From AA29 sp041481445 (GTDB taxonomy: Bacteria; Acidobacteriota; Vicinamibacteria; Fen-336), in NCBI GenBank assembly GCA_041481445.1, contig JBGPBV010000169.1:1-14311 (forward strand): a DNA stretch of 14,311 bases, given 5' to 3'. The notes under the pieces were generated by a model. That model worked only from the letters and a program-made list of their open reading frames with translations. It did no database searches and had not been told where the DNA came from. Shown here one piece after another: positions 12,859-14,311 of this stretch. The position numbers were made by a program, and so were the translations under genes. The first letter of the stretch is position 1. Each line of letters starts with the position of its first letter.

Positions 12859-13852
12859 GCGCGCGTTCGCGCGGGCGGGGCTGGTCGGCAACCCGTCCGA
12901 CGGCTACCACGGCCGCACGATCTCGATCTCCGTGCGCAACTTCTGGGCGGAGGTCGTGCTCTACGAATGGGACTCCGTGGACATCGTGCTCGCGGAGGAC
13001 GACCGCGCGAGCTTCCGCACCGTGCGCGACCTCGCGCGCGACGTGCGCCTGCACGGCTACTACGGCGGGATCCGGCTGGTCAAGGCCACCATCAAGCGCT
13101 TCGTGGAGTACTGCGAGTCGCGCGGCCTCACCCTCCACGACCGCAACTTCTCGATCCGCTACGAGACGACGATCCCGCGCCAGGTCGGCCTGGCCGGCTC
13201 CAGCGCCATCATCGTGGCCACCCTGCGCTGCCTCATGGAGTTCTACGAGGTGGCGATGCCGCTCCACGTGCAGCCGAGCTTCGTCCTGTCCGTGGAGCGG
13301 GAAGAGCTGGGCATCGCCGCCGGCCTGCAGGACCGCGTGATCCAGGTGTACGAGGGCCTGGTCTCGATGGACTTCAGCCGCGATCGCGAGCGCGTGGTGG
13401 AGGGGTTCCGGTGCTACGACTACGAGCGGCTGGACCCCGCGCTCCTGCCGCCCCTGTATCTCGCCTACAGCGACCACCTGAGCGAGCCGACCGAGGTGTT
13501 CCACAACGACATCCGCGGCCGCTTCGACCGCGGGGAGACGAAGGTCGTGGAGGCGATGAAGGGATTCGCGGGGCTGGCCGCGGAGGCGCGCACGGCGCTT
13601 CTTGCGCGTGATTCCGAGCGGCTCGGCCGGCTGATGAACGAGAACTTCGATCTCCGTCGCACGATCTACGAGCTGCCGGCCTGGCAGGTCCAGATGGTCG
13701 AGACCGCGCGGGCCTGCGGGGCGAGCGCGAAGTTCGCGGGGTCGGGCGGGGCCATCGTCGGCCTCTACGGCGACGAGGCGCGCTTCGAGGCCGTGCGGGC
13801 GCGGCTGGCCGAGATCGGCAGCCGGACGGTCAAGCCTCGGGTGATGGAGTGA
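12842..13852 (+). CDS. GHMP kinase, glucuronokinase-like
   Basis: This 336-residue sugar-1-kinase has the three GHMP motifs: GNPSD at 16-20, the phosphate loop PRQVGLAGSSAI at 112-123, and KFAGSGGAI at 297-305. Asp164 in GLQDR is the probable catalytic base. Beyond the general fold, several segments closely match what I remember of plant glucuronokinase (EC 2.7.1.43): 'GNPSDGYHGRTIS' with 'NFWA', 'YYGGIRL', 'LHDRNFSIRYETTIPRQVGLAGSSAI', 'LGIAAGLQDRVIQVYEGLVSMDFS' and 'LMNENFDLRR'. Such an enzyme converts D-glucuronate and ATP to glucuronate-1-phosphate. The ATG at 12842 lies inside the end of galU (17-base overlap); there is no other good start before the conserved N-terminus. Alternatives are a kinase for another hexuronate or for heptose. 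GHMP kinase is certain; the substrate is a well-supported guess. Confidence 0.87.
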   Translation: MLLVRKRAFARAGLVGNPSDGYHGRTISISVRNFWAEVVLYEWDSVDIVLAEDDRASFRTVRDLARDVRLHGYYGGIRLVKATIKRFVEYCESRGLTLHDRNFSIRYETTIPRQVGLAGSSAIIVATLRCLMEFYEVAMPLHVQPSFVLSVEREELGIAAGLQDRVIQVYEGLVSMDFSRDRERVVEGFRCYDYERLDPALLPPLYLAYSDHLSEPTEVFHNDIRGRFDRGETKVVEAMKGFAGLAAEARTALLARDSERLGRLMNENFDLRRTIYELPAWQVQMVETARACGASAKFAGSGGAIVGLYGDEARFEAVRARLAEIGSRTVKPRVME

Positions 13853-13873
13853 CCGGGCGCGACATGCGTGAAC

Positions 13874-14176
13874 CTAGGCCAGACGCCCGACCCACGGCAG
13901 GAATCGGCCGACCGCTCGGGCATACGAGAGATACGGCTCTCCATGAATTCGAATCAAGTGCGGCTCCTCGACTCGGCGGACTTGAATCTCCACGCCAAGG
14001 AGCGAGATCCCCACTGCGGCCATGGACAGGACGTTTGGAGCCATGCAGAAGAGACCCGCGGTCAGGAGAAGCATGCCCGTGAAGATCGGGTTGCGCACCA
14101 CGGAGAATAGACCCGCGCTCACCAGTGGGGTCGCTTCGTGCTCGGCCACACCGATACGCCACGAGTCGCGGGGTCG
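13874..14176 (-). pseudogene. C-terminal fragment of an isoprenylcysteine carboxyl methyltransferase-like protein
   Basis: The frame is open from just after a TGA (14177-14179) to the stop at 13874-13876, about 100 residues. It contains 'DSWRIGVAEHEATPLVSAGLFSVVRNPIFTG', a membrane helix pair (MLLLTAGLFCMAP, LSMAAVGISLLGVEIQ) and 'RRVEEPHLIRIHGEPY' with 'VGRFLPWVGR'. These are the SAM-binding and catalytic blocks (RNPxxTG, EEPxL) of ICMT-like membrane methyltransferases. The N-terminal membrane helices, normally about 80-120 residues, are absent. A GTG at 14149 is the only usable start and has no Shine-Dalgarno. G+C here is visibly lower than in the rest of the window (about 59% over 13921-14100 by hand count). 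Most likely a remnant, though a short expressed product from the GTG cannot be excluded. Confidence 0.65.
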
Positions 14177-14309
14177 TCAGATAGCCGTAGTCGAGCGGGT
14201 AGATCAGTCCAGGAATTTGCGGATGCGCGCTACCCTTGGGTCGGTCTATCACTACTGCCGCGCCCGAGACGAATGACGCCAATCTGGACCAGAAGTCCTG
14301 GTGGGTCAT
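14177..14309 (-). pseudogene. N-terminal fragment of an inorganic-pyrophosphatase-like protein
   Basis: An ATG at 14309 opens about 44 recognisable residues: 'MTHQDFWSRLASFVSG', then 'VVIDRPKGSAHP' and 'IYPLDYGYL'. The RPKGSxHP...IYPLDYGYL pattern is the start of a family annotated as inorganic-pyrophosphatase-like. Similarity ends abruptly at about 14177, where the ICMT-like fragment begins in another frame. Reading on in the pyrophosphatase frame gives a Ser/Arg/Pro-rich tail to 13830 with no resemblance to anything. The rest of the enzyme, including its metal-binding Asp cluster, is missing. Confidence 0.55.
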
Positions 14310-14311
14310 AG

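Noticed and set aside
13830..14176. Continuation of the pyrophosphatase-like frame to 13830 as one 159-residue protein
   Set aside because: After about residue 44 the translation loses all family resemblance and becomes Ser/Arg/Gly-rich, while the ICMT-like protein is clearly read in another frame there.
1..14311. tRNA or rRNA genes, CRISPR arrays, insertion sequences, prophage or toxin-antitoxin genes
   Set aside because: I looked for cloverleaf ends, regularly spaced repeats, transposase motifs and small paired genes and saw none. A covariance-model scan would be needed to exclude small RNAs.

Overview
The window is about 70% G+C or higher over most of its length, with dense coding on both strands, frequent ATGA stop/start overlaps and a set of exported hydrolases. 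The style (PEGA-domain protein, WD40 protein, secreted prolyl oligopeptidase and amidohydrolase, GT-C-like membrane protein) suggests a free-living high-GC Gram-negative-type bacterium such as an Acidobacteriota, Myxococcota or related candidate-phylum member. That placement is an impression from gene content; no marker gene here fixes the lineage. I see no tRNA, rRNA, CRISPR array, insertion sequence or phage gene.

Layout. 1-981 (+) is the 3' part of an HtrA-type periplasmic serine protease with two PDZ domains. It ends in a textbook UUCG-capped terminator (1012-1040). A 68-residue protein with the widespread but uncharacterised SFPASDPPSW motif follows (1120-1326) and converges on a polytopic GT-C-like membrane protein (1323-2729, -); the two stop codons share one CTAG. 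A secreted PEGA-domain protein (2816-3415, -) starts at a GTG set by a perfect AAGGAGG. A short divergent intergenic region (3416-3617) carries an 8-bp inverted repeat.

3618-10204 (+) is a five-gene collinear block: a six-helix membrane protein, a WD40 protein with a C-terminal double-CxxC zinc-binding-type module, an exported AstE/aspartoacylase-like zinc hydrolase, an exported S9A prolyl oligopeptidase, and an exported metal-dependent amidohydrolase of the prolidase/imidazolonepropionase-like group. The last three are joined by ATGA overlaps. Together they look like an envelope system that trims acylated or proline-containing peptides. Converging on it is a secreted HEVGH metalloprotease with an N-terminal nidogen-like region (10217-11908, -).

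11965-13852 (+) holds galU overlapped by 17 nt by a GHMP kinase that closely resembles plant glucuronokinase. This is the most interesting pair: a sugar-1-kinase plus a UDP-sugar pyrophosphorylase is the two-step salvage route from free glucuronate to UDP-glucuronate known from plants. The last ~450 bases (13874-14309, -) have lower G+C and contain two gene fragments joined out of frame: the first ~44 residues of an inorganic-pyrophosphatase-like protein and the C-terminal catalytic part of an isoprenylcysteine carboxyl methyltransferase-like protein. This is either a deletion scar or an assembly junction.
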